DNA of 64,000 nt from Bacteroidota bacterium (GTDB taxonomy: Bacteria > Bacteroidota > Bacteroidia > UBA4408). Below the pieces are notes generated by a model. It was not told the DNA's origin and ran no database searches. It was given only the letters and a program-made list of their open reading frames with translations. The stretch spans positions 62,001 through 126,000 of the forward strand of contig JADKCP010000005.1 in assembly GCA_016718805.1 (NCBI GenBank). Direction: 5' to 3'. How positions within the stretch are numbered: the first letter of the stretch is position 1; each line of letters starts with the position of its first letter. Positions 26,137 to 36,318 of the stretch are shown here, piece after piece. The position numbers were made by a program, and so were the translations under genes.

Positions 26137-29100
26137 ATGAAAAAACACACACATTTATTTTTTCTTTTTTTACTTTTTAGTTTCCGCTTAAGTGCTCAAA
26201 TCAACATAAGCGCTATGGCAACGAGCTATACTGAAAATTTTAATAGCCTGGGAAACAATCCGATTACTGTTTTACCTTCCGGTTGGAAATTCGGAAGTGG
26301 AGCAGCACCAACCTATTCAAACGTTGCTAATTATACTTCCACAACAGAAGCTGCCGGTACAACGGGCGGTGCCGTTTTAACTCAGACATCAACCGGAGGA
26401 ACTTACAATTTTGCCAACGGCGCCAACGCTACCAGCACCGAACGAGCGATTGGGTTTTTAGCTTCTGCAGGATATTCAGGACAACGCCACATCATGTTGC
26501 AATTGATTAATACAAGCTGCAATACCATTAGCCAATTAGATGTTAGTTTTGCATTTGAAAAATACCGCAACGGTACCAATATTTACGATTGGAATTTTTA
26601 TGGAAGTACCAATGGAAATACCTGGACAGCTCTCACACTGGGCGATCAAAATTATCCAGCCGATGGCGATAATATTACGGTATATAATCCTCCAACTTCA
26701 ACTACCAAGAATGTAAGCATTACCGGTCTTTCGATTGCTGGGGCTGCGAGTTATTATTTACGATGGACTTACAAAGATGCATCTGCCACCTATACAAATG
26801 CAATGGCACTTGGATTCGATGATTTTTCGGTAAGCGCAACCGGCGCCGCTTGTTCGGGAGCTAGTGCTCCAAGTATTCAAGCAAGTGCCTTAACTATAAG
26901 CTCGGTAACCTCTACCACCATGAATTTAAACTGGACTAGAGGGAATGGTAGCCGTTGTTTGGTTATTGGACGCGCTTCGGCTGCTGTGGCAACCAATCCT
27001 ACTGCCGGAGTTTCGTATACTGATAATTCAGTTTTTGGCTCAGGTAGTGCCATAGGAAGTGGATTTGCAGTATATGTTGGCTATGGAAATTCAGTTTCCA
27101 TTTCCGGATTAAATCCTTCAACTACCTACCATTTTAAAGTGTATGAGTTTAATGGCAATTGTACATGTACTAGTTATATAACCGGAGGAAGCGCCCCTAT
27201 TAACAATGCAACGACTTGTGTAGCTGCACCAACAGTTCAATCGAATTCACTTACTTTTTCAAACATCACCACCAATCAACTACAACTGGATTGGATTCGT
27301 GGAAATGGTGCCAACTGTATAATTGTAGCTAAAGCAGGTTCGGCGGTGACTACCGCTCCTATGTTTGGAACTACCTATACCGCAAATGCAAACTTCGGTT
27401 CCGGTTCAACCACCGCTGCCGGCGAATATATAATTTATGCAGGTAATGGAACTTCAGTTATTACTACAGGTTTAAATTTTAATACGAACTACTATTTTTC
27501 AATTTTTGAATACAATGGTAGCGGAACTTGCACGCATTATGCAGTGGTTGCACCTTTAACAGGAAATGCCTCAACCGATTGTACCGAACCAACTGCTCAA
27601 GTTACTTTTGCAAGCTACTCGGCAAGTAGCGCAAGTATTACTTTAAATTTAACCAATGGAAATGGTACCAATCGAATAGTAATAGGAAGCTTAACTCCAA
27701 TAACTGCAGCAGAAGTTCCTATCGATGGTTCAAATTATACAGCTAATACTAATTTCGGTTCAGGTTCGGCTATAGGTGCAGGCTTTGTATTGTATACTGG
27801 AAGCGGCTCAACTACAGCTATTACAGGATTAACATCTTCAACGCTTTACTACTTTGCTGCATTTGAATTTTGTAGCGCTACCAATAATTATTTAACTTCT
27901 ACCTATCCTACGCTTACTGCCAGCACAACTCCTGGTTGTGGAGCCCCCTCATCACCAGCTATTGGAATAACCTTTACTGCTATTAGTGATATTTCAATGA
28001 CCATTGGTTGGACCAATGGAAACGGAACGAATCGATTAGTTGTGCTTAGTACACTTCCTATTAATGCGAGTGATGTTCCTGTTAACTTAACGAGTTATAC
28101 AGCAAACTCTTTATTTGGTGCCGGCACCATGATAGGTAATTCATTTGTAGTGTACGGAAGTACAGGAAATTCAGTAACAGTAACAGGACTAACTGCAAAT
28201 ACGAATTACTATGCAGCCGTTTTTGAATTCAACAATTGTCCTGCAAGCAATTATTTAACATCTATTTATCCATCTGATTTTGATAAAACAATTTGTTCGG
28301 CCTCCCCTATTGCTTTTCAAGGATTTGAAGCATCGGGCATGACTTGGGCTGGAACCTTTACAACTTCAGCAACAACGGGCGCAAGCGATAATCCCGCTAA
28401 TCAGCGTATTTTAAGCGGAACCAGATCTTATCAAAATGCAGGTAGTGCAGGTACAATAACTTTAAATAATTTTCCAACTACCGGATTTGTAAATAAAAAA
28501 ATCACGATTCGGGTATCGGCGACCGGAGTAACAGCAGGGCAAGGAATGGATGCTGCCGACAATATTAAGTTTTTTGTAGCCTTAAACGGCGCTGCTTTTG
28601 CCGGAACAGCTGACGTTAGAATTACAGGTGGGGCAAATGCAGCTTGGCCTTATAGTGCTTCACTTACTGCTACAACCTTTGCAGGTACTGCTTTAAATGT
28701 GGTTGCTCCGCAAGGAGGCGTTAGTACAAACAACTACTCAACTGTTGAAATATACTTACCGGATGCAACTACTCAAGTAGCATTAAAAATTGTGGCAACT
28801 AGCGATAGTCCTAATGAAATGTGGAATATCGATGATGTTACGTTGAGTGGCTGTGTAGGCTCCACAACAGTTACTCCTACTCAACTTTCGTTCACTAATA
28901 TGCCCACCGGTTGTTTTGTACCCAATCAAACCCTTTCGTTAGCGGTAAGTGCTACCGATGGAAATGGGGCAATTGATAATACCTACACAGGAACAATTAC
29001 ATTATCGGTTAATAGTGGACCGGGAAATCTTACCGGTACAATTTCAGTTGCTGCTGTTGCCGGAATTGCTAATTTTAATGCATTTGCTTTGGATTTAGAT

Positions 29101-30282
29101 GGTTCATACACCTTAACTGCCAGTGATGGTACTTTAACAGGAACTTCAGGTAGTATTATAATTTCGGTTGCATGTGCATCGGTTTGTTCTAAAATAAAAT
29201 CGTTGTACGTTGATGCCTGCTTAAGTGCTTCCGAAGGTAGAGAAGAGTTCTTTACCTTTATCAACGGTAGCGATCCAATGCCTTTGAGTCAGTTAAAAGT
29301 AAAATTCCCGAATGGTGCTACCTATTGTAATTCTGGTTGTGCTACACAAACATGGACCACCAATCCTGCTAAAGTAGCCGCCCTTAATGCAACAGCCGGC
29401 TGTCCCGGTTTATTTGTAGAAGCGAATCCTATTCCTGCATATGTTCAGGTAATTGTGTTTACAGGATCTAGTCCTACCTATCCCTATAATTTTGCTGCCG
29501 AATGTGGAACAGGTCCTATTTATGCTGTATTTGCTAATAACACAAGTCCGGTTGGACGATTTGCCAATTACAATTCAAATTGTACTTCGCGCACCTTGGA
29601 AGCAACCTTCGGAACCTGCACCGATCAGGTTACTTATCAGCGTTGTTTGCTAAGTCCCGGCGATGGAGCTTTTGTTGATTTTGCTTTTGGTATAGCATTG
29701 TACAATAATGATGGTTGCACTCCTTTAACCGCTTTACCGGTTGAGCTTGTGCATTTTGATGCGAAGTACAAAGCAAATTTGGTGAACATTAGCTGGACAA
29801 CCGTTGCTGAAATTAACAACGATTATTTTACGGTTATGCGTTCAGCTGATGGTAAACATTTTGAAGAAATTAAACGCGTAAAGGGAGCAGGAAATAGTTC
29901 GGTAAGTATTAGCTATGACGCTATTGACGAGGCTCCTTTGAACGGTATAAATTACTACCAATTAAAACAAACTGATTTTGATGGTAAACAATCTTTAAGC
30001 GAAATTGTGGCAGTTTCGGCTATTGGAAAAAGTATTGCATTTGAAAGTGTAATTCAAAATACAAATGAAGGAAGCATCACTGTAAATTTACAAAGTTCCG
30101 ATAACCAACTTGTAACACTATCATTGTACGATATCGCAGGGCGTGAGGTACTCAAACAAGAAACGCAGTCTAACGGAACAAGCACTAAATTTTGGATTCC
30201 GGTGAGTCAATTCGCAAAAGGCATTTACATGCTAAAAGCAGGAAGCCAAGGAGAAGCGATAGTTCGAAAAGTAAGGTTGTAA
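26137..30282 (+). CDS. Large repetitive secreted protein with T9SS type A sorting domain
   Basis: 1381 residues. A signal peptide ends at about residue 21 (LSAQ). A jelly-roll-like N-terminal region (about 22-240) is followed by four fibronectin-III-like repeats of about 120 residues each (about 243-720), sharing GNG..R/C..IV, YTAN..FGSGS, and GL...T.Y.F..FEFN. A second jelly-roll-like region (about 725-905), an Ig-like region and a lamin-tail-like segment (about 1015-1200) follow. The end (LPVELVHFDAKYK... then GIYMLKAGS and VRKVRL) is a T9SS type A sorting domain. It is probably a surface adhesin or matrix protein; no catalytic motif is seen. Confidence 0.82.
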   Translation: MKKHTHLFFLFLLFSFRLSAQINISAMATSYTENFNSLGNNPITVLPSGWKFGSGAAPTYSNVANYTSTTEAAGTTGGAVLTQTSTGGTYNFANGANATSTERAIGFLASAGYSGQRHIMLQLINTSCNTISQLDVSFAFEKYRNGTNIYDWNFYGSTNGNTWTALTLGDQNYPADGDNITVYNPPTSTTKNVSITGLSIAGAASYYLRWTYKDASATYTNAMALGFDDFSVSATGAACSGASAPSIQASALTISSVTSTTMNLNWTRGNGSRCLVIGRASAAVATNPTAGVSYTDNSVFGSGSAIGSGFAVYVGYGNSVSISGLNPSTTYHFKVYEFNGNCTCTSYITGGSAPINNATTCVAAPTVQSNSLTFSNITTNQLQLDWIRGNGANCIIVAKAGSAVTTAPMFGTTYTANANFGSGSTTAAGEYIIYAGNGTSVITTGLNFNTNYYFSIFEYNGSGTCTHYAVVAPLTGNASTDCTEPTAQVTFASYSASSASITLNLTNGNGTNRIVIGSLTPITAAEVPIDGSNYTANTNFGSGSAIGAGFVLYTGSGSTTAITGLTSSTLYYFAAFEFCSATNNYLTSTYPTLTASTTPGCGAPSSPAIGITFTAISDISMTIGWTNGNGTNRLVVLSTLPINASDVPVNLTSYTANSLFGAGTMIGNSFVVYGSTGNSVTVTGLTANTNYYAAVFEFNNCPASNYLTSIYPSDFDKTICSASPIAFQGFEASGMTWAGTFTTSATTGASDNPANQRILSGTRSYQNAGSAGTITLNNFPTTGFVNKKITIRVSATGVTAGQGMDAADNIKFFVALNGAAFAGTADVRITGGANAAWPYSASLTATTFAGTALNVVAPQGGVSTNNYSTVEIYLPDATTQVALKIVATSDSPNEMWNIDDVTLSGCVGSTTVTPTQLSFTNMPTGCFVPNQTLSLAVSATDGNGAIDNTYTGTITLSVNSGPGNLTGTISVAAVAGIANFNAFALDLDGSYTLTASDGTLTGTSGSIIISVACASVCSKIKSLYVDACLSASEGREEFFTFINGSDPMPLSQLKVKFPNGATYCNSGCATQTWTTNPAKVAALNATAGCPGLFVEANPIPAYVQVIVFTGSSPTYPYNFAAECGTGPIYAVFANNTSPVGRFANYNSNCTSRTLEATFGTCTDQVTYQRCLLSPGDGAFVDFAFGIALYNNDGCTPLTALPVELVHFDAKYKANLVNISWTTVAEINNDYFTVMRSADGKHFEEIKRVKGAGNSSVSISYDAIDEAPLNGINYYQLKQTDFDGKQSLSEIVAVSAIGKSIAFESVIQNTNEGSITVNLQSSDNQLVTLSLYDIAGREVLKQETQSNGTSTKFWIPVSQFAKGIYMLKAGSQGEAIVRKVRL
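26863..28300 (+). repeat. Four in-frame FN3-like repeats of about 360 bp
   Basis: Within the 1381-residue protein, units begin near 26863, 27223, 27583 and 27943. Each encodes a TRGNG/TNGNG turn, a YTAN-x-x-FGSG block and a Y-(Y/H)-F-x-x-(F/Y)-E-(F/Y) strand. The copies are diverged at DNA level, so recent amplification is unlikely. Confidence 0.7.
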
Positions 30283-30295
30283 GTTAATACGCGAT

Positions 30296-31397
30296 TTACA
30301 CATTAAACCTGAAGTGCATAATATCGCCATCTTCAACCAGGTATTCCTTTCCTTCAATTCCTAACTTACCGGCATCTTTGCAAGCACTCTCACTACCGTA
30401 TTGAATATAATCGGCATATTTAATTACTTCTGCGCGAATAAATCCCTTTTCAAAATCGGTATGAATTACTCCTGCTGCTTGTGGGGCTGTCATACCTTTG
30501 GTAATAGTCCATGCGCGTACTTCTTTTACGCCAGCAGTAAAATAAGTACTTAGATTTAAAAGTTTGTAAGCCGCTTTAATCAGTTTGTTAACGCCAGGCT
30601 CTGTTAATCCAATATCTTTTAAAAAACTTTGACGATCTTCATAACTATCCAAGGCAGCAATTTCAGCTTCCATGGCTGCCGTTATAATTATTATTTCTGC
30701 ATCCTCATCCTTAATAGCTTGTTTCACTGCATCTACGTGTTTGTTGCCGCTATTAACTGCCGATTCATCAACATTGCATACATATAGAATTGGCTTTTGT
30801 GTAAGCAACATCAAATCGTCGATGTATTTTTTATCTTCTTTGTTCACTGGGGCTGAGCGTGCTGATTTACCTTGCTCGAGATGTGCTTTATACACCTGCA
30901 AAACATCGTAACACTTTTTTCGCATCCTTATCAGCTCCAACTTTTGCAATCTTTTCGTATTTCTGAATTTTCTTATCAATGGCCTCCAAGTCCTTTATCT
31001 GCAATTCAAAATCAATGGTTTCTTTATCGCGCACCGGATTTACCGAACCATCCACATGCACTACATTGGGATCGTCGAAGCAGCGCAGCACATGTATAAT
31101 GGCATTGGTTTCACGAATGTTGGCTAAAAATTTATTTCCCAAACCTTCTCCCTTACTGGCACCTTTTACCAATCCTGCAATATCCACTATTTCAACCGTA
31201 GTAGGCAATACACGTTCAGGTTTCACCAAGGCTTCTAATTTTAATAAGCGCTCATCGGGCACAGTAATTACGCCCACATTCGGTTCAATTGTACAGAAAG
31301 GGAAGTTAGCCGCTTGCGCTTTTGCGTTAGATAAACAATTAAAAAGTGTTGATTTTCCTACATTAGGTAATCCAACAATGCCACACTGTAAAGCCAT
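30296..31397 (-). CDS. ychF: YchF/OLA1 family ATPase, with an apparent +1 frameshift
   Basis: Two frames join into one protein of about 366 residues, the normal length. The N-terminal frame starts MALQCGIVGLPNVGKSTLFN (G1 loop GLPNVGKST) at 31397 and runs through the G domain to DKDAKK. The C-terminal frame resumes at CYDVLQVYKAHLEQGK and ends with the TGS domain (GMTAPQAAGVIHTDFEKGF in part, MHFRFNV end). The switch is at an A6 run (forward T6 at 30915-30920); taking out one A restores the frame. Extra start codons upstream (to 31421) fall inside the promoter. YchF is a conserved ribosome-associated ATPase involved in stress responses, so a sequence error is more likely than loss. Confidence 0.88.
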
Positions 31398-31418
31398 ATA
31401 ATTTATTTTTTGGGGCTG

Positions 31419-31426
31419 CAAATATA
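31419..31426 (-). promoter_or_regulatory. Candidate -7 element of ychF
   Basis: TATATTTG on the minus strand fits TAnnTTTG exactly, 22 bp upstream of the ATG at 31397. Confidence 0.45.
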
Positions 31427-31607
31427 GTATTTCGATAGTTAATGACCAGCGTTGATTTCACCCTTAAATTTTATATATTTCAGGTATGCTTCTAATTTCA
31501 TTTCTCTATAACTAACAACCGGTTTCATAAATCTATCCTTGCTATATTAAAGCTAAAATGGATTAACATTTTACAAACAGTTCACTATTTCACTCGATAA
31601 AAAAAGA

Positions 31608-31615
31608 TACTTTTG
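31608..31615 (+). promoter_or_regulatory. Candidate -7 element of the transketolase N-half gene
   Basis: TACTTTTG fits TAnnTTTG exactly, 18 bp upstream of the ATG at 31634. Confidence 0.42.
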
Positions 31616-31633
31616 AGGCTCAAAAAATAATCT

Positions 31634-32485
31634 ATGCCAACAATTCAGGAATTAGAAAAAATCGCTAGCCAAGTTCGACGTGATATAGTTCGTCAAGTTC
31701 ATGCTGTAAACTCAGGCCATCCGGGAGGTTCATTGGGCTGTACCGATTTTTTGGTTGCGCTTTATTTTGAAATAATGAAGCATACTCCTACTCCGTTCGA
31801 TATGGATGCAAAAAATCAGGATGTATTTTTCCTTTCGAATGGTCATATTTCTCCGGTTTTTTATAGCGTACTATCCCGTTCAGGATATTTTGATGTGAAG
31901 GAATTAAGCACTTTCCGAAAACTAAATACACGTTTGCAAGGTCATCCTACCACCCATGAAGGTTTGCCAGGTGTGCGCATGAGCAGCGGTTCATTAGGAC
32001 AAGGCTTATCCGTAGCCATTGGTACAGCATCTGCAAAAAAATTAAACAACGACCAACAATTGGTTTTTACCTTGCACGGCGATGGCGAATTACAAGAAGG
32101 TCAAATTTGGGAAGCCATGATGTATGCTGCGGCTAAAAAAGTGGATAACCTTATTGCTACTGTTGATGTGAATGGTCAACAAATTGATGGATCAACAGCG
32201 AATGTATTGTCACTTGGAGATTTAAAATCGAAGTGGCTAGCATTCGGTTGGGAAGTACTTGAAATGAACGGTAATAAAATGACCGAGGTAGTAAGTACCT
32301 TAAACCAGGCTAAAACTTTATGTGGAAAGGGAAAGCCGGTAGTTATTTTAATGAAAACTGAAATGGGATTTGGTGTAGATTTTATGATGGGCTCGCATAA
32401 ATGGCACGGTGTAGCTCCCAACGATGAGCAACTAAAGCAAGCATTGGCACAGCTTCCAGAAACCCTGGCGATTATTAATACGTAA
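31634..32485 (+). CDS. Transketolase, N-terminal subunit
   Basis: 283 residues, equal to the pyrophosphate-binding (PP) domain of transketolase. Visible features are the early HAVNSGHPGGSLG motif, SNGHISPVFYS, RMSSGSLGQGLSVAIG, and the ThDP/Mg2+ motif GDGELQEGQIWEAMMYA (about 148-164) ending in the NVDGQ-like VNGQQIDG. GSHKWHGVAP near the C-terminus is also typical. It needs the C-terminal half at 35365-36318 to make the active ThDP enzyme of the pentose phosphate pathway. Two unrelated genes sit between the halves, although all four run in the same direction. Confidence 0.9.
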   Translation: MPTIQELEKIASQVRRDIVRQVHAVNSGHPGGSLGCTDFLVALYFEIMKHTPTPFDMDAKNQDVFFLSNGHISPVFYSVLSRSGYFDVKELSTFRKLNTRLQGHPTTHEGLPGVRMSSGSLGQGLSVAIGTASAKKLNNDQQLVFTLHGDGELQEGQIWEAMMYAAAKKVDNLIATVDVNGQQIDGSTANVLSLGDLKSKWLAFGWEVLEMNGNKMTEVVSTLNQAKTLCGKGKPVVILMKTEMGFGVDFMMGSHKWHGVAPNDEQLKQALAQLPETLAIINT

Positions 32486-32529
32486 AAGTCAATTGCAAAT
32501 AAGAATCCGCTTGAAAATTGCAGTGGAAA

Positions 32530-33912
32530 ATGAATCAAGAAGAAGCAACTAAACCAACACTTAAGGAATTACTTGAAGCCCATGACGGCATTGCGCTGGA
32601 AAATGGGGTAAACTCCTTATTGCCGGATGAATTGGCTAGCTTTTTATCGGATGTAAACGAAAATGATCGACTTACAATATTTAATTTACTTACATCAAAA
32701 TTAGCGGCTGAAACTTTTGAATTTCTTGATTTATCAGAGCAGGAAGAAGTTTTAAAAGCCTTACCCAATTTTAAGAAGGCAAGTATCCTGAATGAAATTG
32801 CACCGGATACGCGTACTAAATTTTTAGAAGAACTACCGAGCGAAGCAGTTACCGAATTGCTAAAATTACTTTCACCCGAAGAACGCACAGTTACTTTGGC
32901 TTTGCTTGGATATCCTGAACACAGTGTTGGTCGATTGATGACTCCGGATTACATTGCAGTAAAGCAACACTGGACGGTTGAAAAGGTACTCAGCTATATT
33001 CGTAAAAGAGGAAAATATTCAGAAACAATTAACGTTGTTTACATTATTGACGATGCCGGAAAACTAATTGACGACATTCGAATTCGGGAGTTTTTATTTG
33101 TGCCACCTGAACGTTTGGTAAGCGAAATTATGGACCGAAAATTTATTGCACTTTCAGTAAACGACGATGAAGAAAGTGCTATTTCTGTATTTCGAAATAA
33201 CGATAGAGTTGCGCTTCCGGTTACGGATACAGCCGGTGTTTTGCTAGGAATTGTTACGATTGACGATGTGCTAACACTTGCTCAGGAGGAAGATACGGAA
33301 GATATTCAAAAAATGGGGGGTACCGAAGCCTTGGAAGAACCCTATATTGAAATTCCACTTTTAACTTTAGTACGAAAAAGAGGAATATGGCTCATCGTTT
33401 TATTTTTAGGAGAAATGTTAACAGCCACCGCCATGGCTTTTTTTCAAGGTGAAATAGAAAAAGCGGTTGTGCTCGCTTTGTTTGTTCCACTGATTATTTC
33501 AAGTGGTGGAAACTCAGGTTCGCAAGCTGCTACCTTAATTATTCGCGCGATGGCATTGGGTGAAATTACCTTACAGGATTGGTGGAGAGTTTTACGAAGA
33601 GAATTACTGTCGGGCTTAATGCTTGGTGGCTTGTTGGGCATTATTGGATTTCTACGAATCGCTTTGTGGTCAACGTTTAGCAATGTGTACGGTCCACATT
33701 GGTTTCCTTTAGGATTAACTGTTGGACTATCCTTAGTTGGTGTAGTAATGTGGGGAACCATTTCGGGTTCTATGCTACCTATTTTTCTAAAAAAAATTGG
33801 ACTGGATCCTGCGGTTTCATCAGCACCTTTTGTAGCAACCTTGGTAGATGTAACAGGACTACTTATTTATTTTAGCTGGGCTTTTATATTATTAAAAGGA
33901 ACATTACTCTAA
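32530..33912 (+). CDS. mgtE: Magnesium transporter MgtE
   Basis: 460 residues from the ATG at 32530. A TTG at 32518 would add four residues. The order is the standard one: an N-terminal superhelical MgtE_N domain (about 20-130), paired CBS domains (about 135-255; TIDDVLTL at the end), a connecting helix and five transmembrane helices (about 285-460) with the pore signature SGGNSGSQAATLIIRAMALG (about 323-342). The protein is a Mg2+-gated Mg2+ channel/importer. It lies 44 bp after the transketolase N-half and 12-45 bp before the VWA gene, in the same orientation. Confidence 0.92.
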   Translation: MNQEEATKPTLKELLEAHDGIALENGVNSLLPDELASFLSDVNENDRLTIFNLLTSKLAAETFEFLDLSEQEEVLKALPNFKKASILNEIAPDTRTKFLEELPSEAVTELLKLLSPEERTVTLALLGYPEHSVGRLMTPDYIAVKQHWTVEKVLSYIRKRGKYSETINVVYIIDDAGKLIDDIRIREFLFVPPERLVSEIMDRKFIALSVNDDEESAISVFRNNDRVALPVTDTAGVLLGIVTIDDVLTLAQEEDTEDIQKMGGTEALEEPYIEIPLLTLVRKRGIWLIVLFLGEMLTATAMAFFQGEIEKAVVLALFVPLIISSGGNSGSQAATLIIRAMALGEITLQDWWRVLRRELLSGLMLGGLLGIIGFLRIALWSTFSNVYGPHWFPLGLTVGLSLVGVVMWGTISGSMLPIFLKKIGLDPAVSSAPFVATLVDVTGLLIYFSWAFILLKGTLL

Positions 33913-33957
33913 GTAAAATCATACATGGATTTGAAATATATAGTAGGAGTTTTAAGA

Positions 33958-35346
33958 ATGAGAACTAGTAAATCAATCGCTTTATTTTTGCTTTTAATTT
34001 CAGTGCTTTCAGCGAGTGTGGTGGCACAACCTCGTGCTAAAAAAGAAATTCCATTAACGCGTATTCTCTTCGTTTTTGATTGTTCACTTAGCATGATAGG
34101 CCGATGGGAAAGTGCCACGAAAATGGATGTTTCAAAAAAGATTTTAATGCAAACCATGGATAGCTTGCAAAAGCTCGATAATTTAGAAGTGGCCTTGCGG
34201 ATGTATGGTCATCAATCGCCTTTGCAACCTCAGCGCGATTGTAAGGACAGTAAGTTGGAAGTTCCTTTTTCGAAGAACAATTTTGGTTTAATTAAGGCCA
34301 AGATAAAAGCGGCTCAGCCAAAAGGTACTACTCCTATCGCCTATTCGTTGGAGCAATCGGGTGCTGATTTTCCTGAATGTAACAATTGCCGCAACATTAT
34401 TATTTTAATTACTGATGGTGAAGAAGAATGTGATGGTGATCCATGCGCTGTATCAGCTGCATTGCAATCAAAAGGTATAGTATTAAAACCTTTTGTTATA
34501 GGGATAGGATTGGACGATAATTTTGCGAAAACTTTTGAATGTATTGGAAAATATTTCGATGCCAGTAACGAAAAATCATTTCAATATGCCATGGGAATCA
34601 TTATTTCACAGGCATTGAATTCAACAACGGCACAAGTAAACTTGCTCGATATTAGTGGTAAACCTACAGAGACCAACGTAAATATGACCTTTTACGACAT
34701 GCACACCGGCAGCATGAAATACAATTACATTCATACCATCAATAACAAAGGAAACCCCGATACTTTACCACTCGATCCTTTACCCACTTACAGAATGGTT
34801 GTTCATACCACTCCTATAGTAACCAAAGACAGCATTGAATTAACACCGGGTAAGCATACCATTATTGCAATTGATGCACCTCAAGGCTTTCTAAATTTAA
34901 AGACCAACGGAATTAATGATTACAAATCCTTGCAATTTATTGTTCGTAAAAAAGGTGAAATGAATACGCTTGTGGTGCAGGATGCGGCCAAAACAGAAAA
35001 ATACCTGGTTGGAAAGTACGATTTAGAAATACTCACTTTGCCAAGGCTCTTGATTAATGATGTAGATATTTCACAAAGTAAAACTACCAGTGTACAAATA
35101 CCCCAGCCCGGAATTGCAAATATTTTGACTAATGGAGCAGGCTATGGAAGTATTTATGTGGAAGAAAAAAACAAGCTGAAGTGGATTTACAATCTTCCTG
35201 AAAATTCAACACGAGAGAGCCTAATTTTATTGCCGGGAAGCTATCGATTAGTTTATCGTCCCAAGAGTGCCAAAGAGAGTATTTACACTATTGAACGCCA
35301 ATTTAAAATTGAATCGGGCAGCTCCTCATCCATTAAAACTTTTTAA
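33958..35346 (+). CDS. Secreted VWA domain-containing protein
   Basis: 462 residues from the ATG at 33958, which gives a clean signal peptide (SIALFLLLISVLSASVVAQ). An ATG at 33925 would add 11 residues before it. A von Willebrand factor A domain fills about 25-215 with an intact MIDAS: DCSLS (DxSxS), the GTTPIAYS Thr, and ITDGEEECDGD (Asp). The C-terminal half has beta-rich repeats resembling carboxypeptidase-regulatory-like folds (about 225-460). It is probably periplasmic or surface-exposed and binds a protein via Mg2+. It stands between mgtE and the transketolase C-half. Confidence 0.78.
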   Translation: MRTSKSIALFLLLISVLSASVVAQPRAKKEIPLTRILFVFDCSLSMIGRWESATKMDVSKKILMQTMDSLQKLDNLEVALRMYGHQSPLQPQRDCKDSKLEVPFSKNNFGLIKAKIKAAQPKGTTPIAYSLEQSGADFPECNNCRNIIILITDGEEECDGDPCAVSAALQSKGIVLKPFVIGIGLDDNFAKTFECIGKYFDASNEKSFQYAMGIIISQALNSTTAQVNLLDISGKPTETNVNMTFYDMHTGSMKYNYIHTINNKGNPDTLPLDPLPTYRMVVHTTPIVTKDSIELTPGKHTIIAIDAPQGFLNLKTNGINDYKSLQFIVRKKGEMNTLVVQDAAKTEKYLVGKYDLEILTLPRLLINDVDISQSKTTSVQIPQPGIANILTNGAGYGSIYVEEKNKLKWIYNLPENSTRESLILLPGSYRLVYRPKSAKESIYTIERQFKIESGSSSSIKTF

Positions 35347-35364
35347 AAAAACAAAATCTCAAGT

Positions 35365-36318
35365 ATGAAAAAATACACTTACACCGAAAAAAAAGATACT
35401 CGCTCAGGATTTGGCGCCGGCTTGCACGAACTTGGTAAAAAAAATGATAAAGTAGTTGCCTTGTGTGCCGATTTAACCGGTTCGCTAAAAATGGATGCAT
35501 TTGCAAAAGATTTTCCTGAGCGATTTTTTCAGGTAGGAATAGCTGAAGCCAATATGATGGGAATTGCAGCAGGAATGACCATAGGCGACAAAATTCCTTT
35601 TACAGGAACATTTGCCAATTTCAGTACCGGAAGGGTATATGATCAAATTCGTCAATCGATTGCTTACTCCGATAAAAATGTAAAAATATGTGCTTCGCAC
35701 GCTGGGCTTACACTTGGCGAAGATGGTGCTACCCATCAAATATTGGAAGACATAGGAATGATGAAAATGCTGCCGAATATGACAGTGATTAATCCATGCG
35801 ATTATAACCAAACCAAAGCCGCAACTATTGCTATTGCCGAACATCATGGTCCAGTTTATTTACGTTTTGGCCGACCAACCGTGCCGGTATTTACCGACCC
35901 TAACCAGAAATTTGAAATTGGAAAAGCTGTGGTATTCAATGAAGGAAATGATGTAAGTATTTTTTGTACCGGGCACCTGGTTTGGAAAGCGATTGAAGCC
36001 GGTGAACTTTTGGCAGCTGCTGGAATTAATGCCGATATTATAAATATACATACCATAAAACCACTAGACGCTAAAGCAGTGTTAGATTCGGTAAGAAAAA
36101 CCAAATGTGTGGTTACAGCCGAGGAACATCAGCTAAATGGCGGACTTGGCGACAGCATAGCTCAATTATTGGCGCAACAACTCCCCACTCCTATTGAAAT
36201 GGTTGGTGTTAACGATAGTTTTGGTGAAAGTGGTACTCCCGATGAACTCATGGTGAAATACGGACTTGATGCAAAAAACATTGTTGACGCTGTGCAAAAA
36301 GTAATGAAAAGGAAGTAA
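35365..36318 (+). CDS. Transketolase, C-terminal subunit
   Basis: 317 residues, covering the pyrimidine-binding domain (about 5-170; VALCADLTGS, RFFQVGIAEANMMGIAAGM, the catalytic Glu in IAEAN) and the C-terminal transketolase domain (about 190-310; GHLVWKAIEAGELL, TIKPLD, TAEEHQLNGGLGD). It complements the N-half at 31634-32485. The two-subunit form is common in bacteria and archaea, but the halves are normally adjacent. It starts 18 bp after the VWA gene. Confidence 0.9.
   Translation: MKKYTYTEKKDTRSGFGAGLHELGKKNDKVVALCADLTGSLKMDAFAKDFPERFFQVGIAEANMMGIAAGMTIGDKIPFTGTFANFSTGRVYDQIRQSIAYSDKNVKICASHAGLTLGEDGATHQILEDIGMMKMLPNMTVINPCDYNQTKAATIAIAEHHGPVYLRFGRPTVPVFTDPNQKFEIGKAVVFNEGNDVSIFCTGHLVWKAIEAGELLAAAGINADIINIHTIKPLDAKAVLDSVRKTKCVVTAEEHQLNGGLGDSIAQLLAQQLPTPIEMVGVNDSFGESGTPDELMVKYGLDAKNIVDAVQKVMKRK

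Noticed and set aside
30296..30979. The C-terminal half of ychF as a stand-alone TGS-domain gene
   Set aside because: Its first 23 residues are the shifted reading of the ATPase frame, and joining at the A6 run gives a normal YchF.
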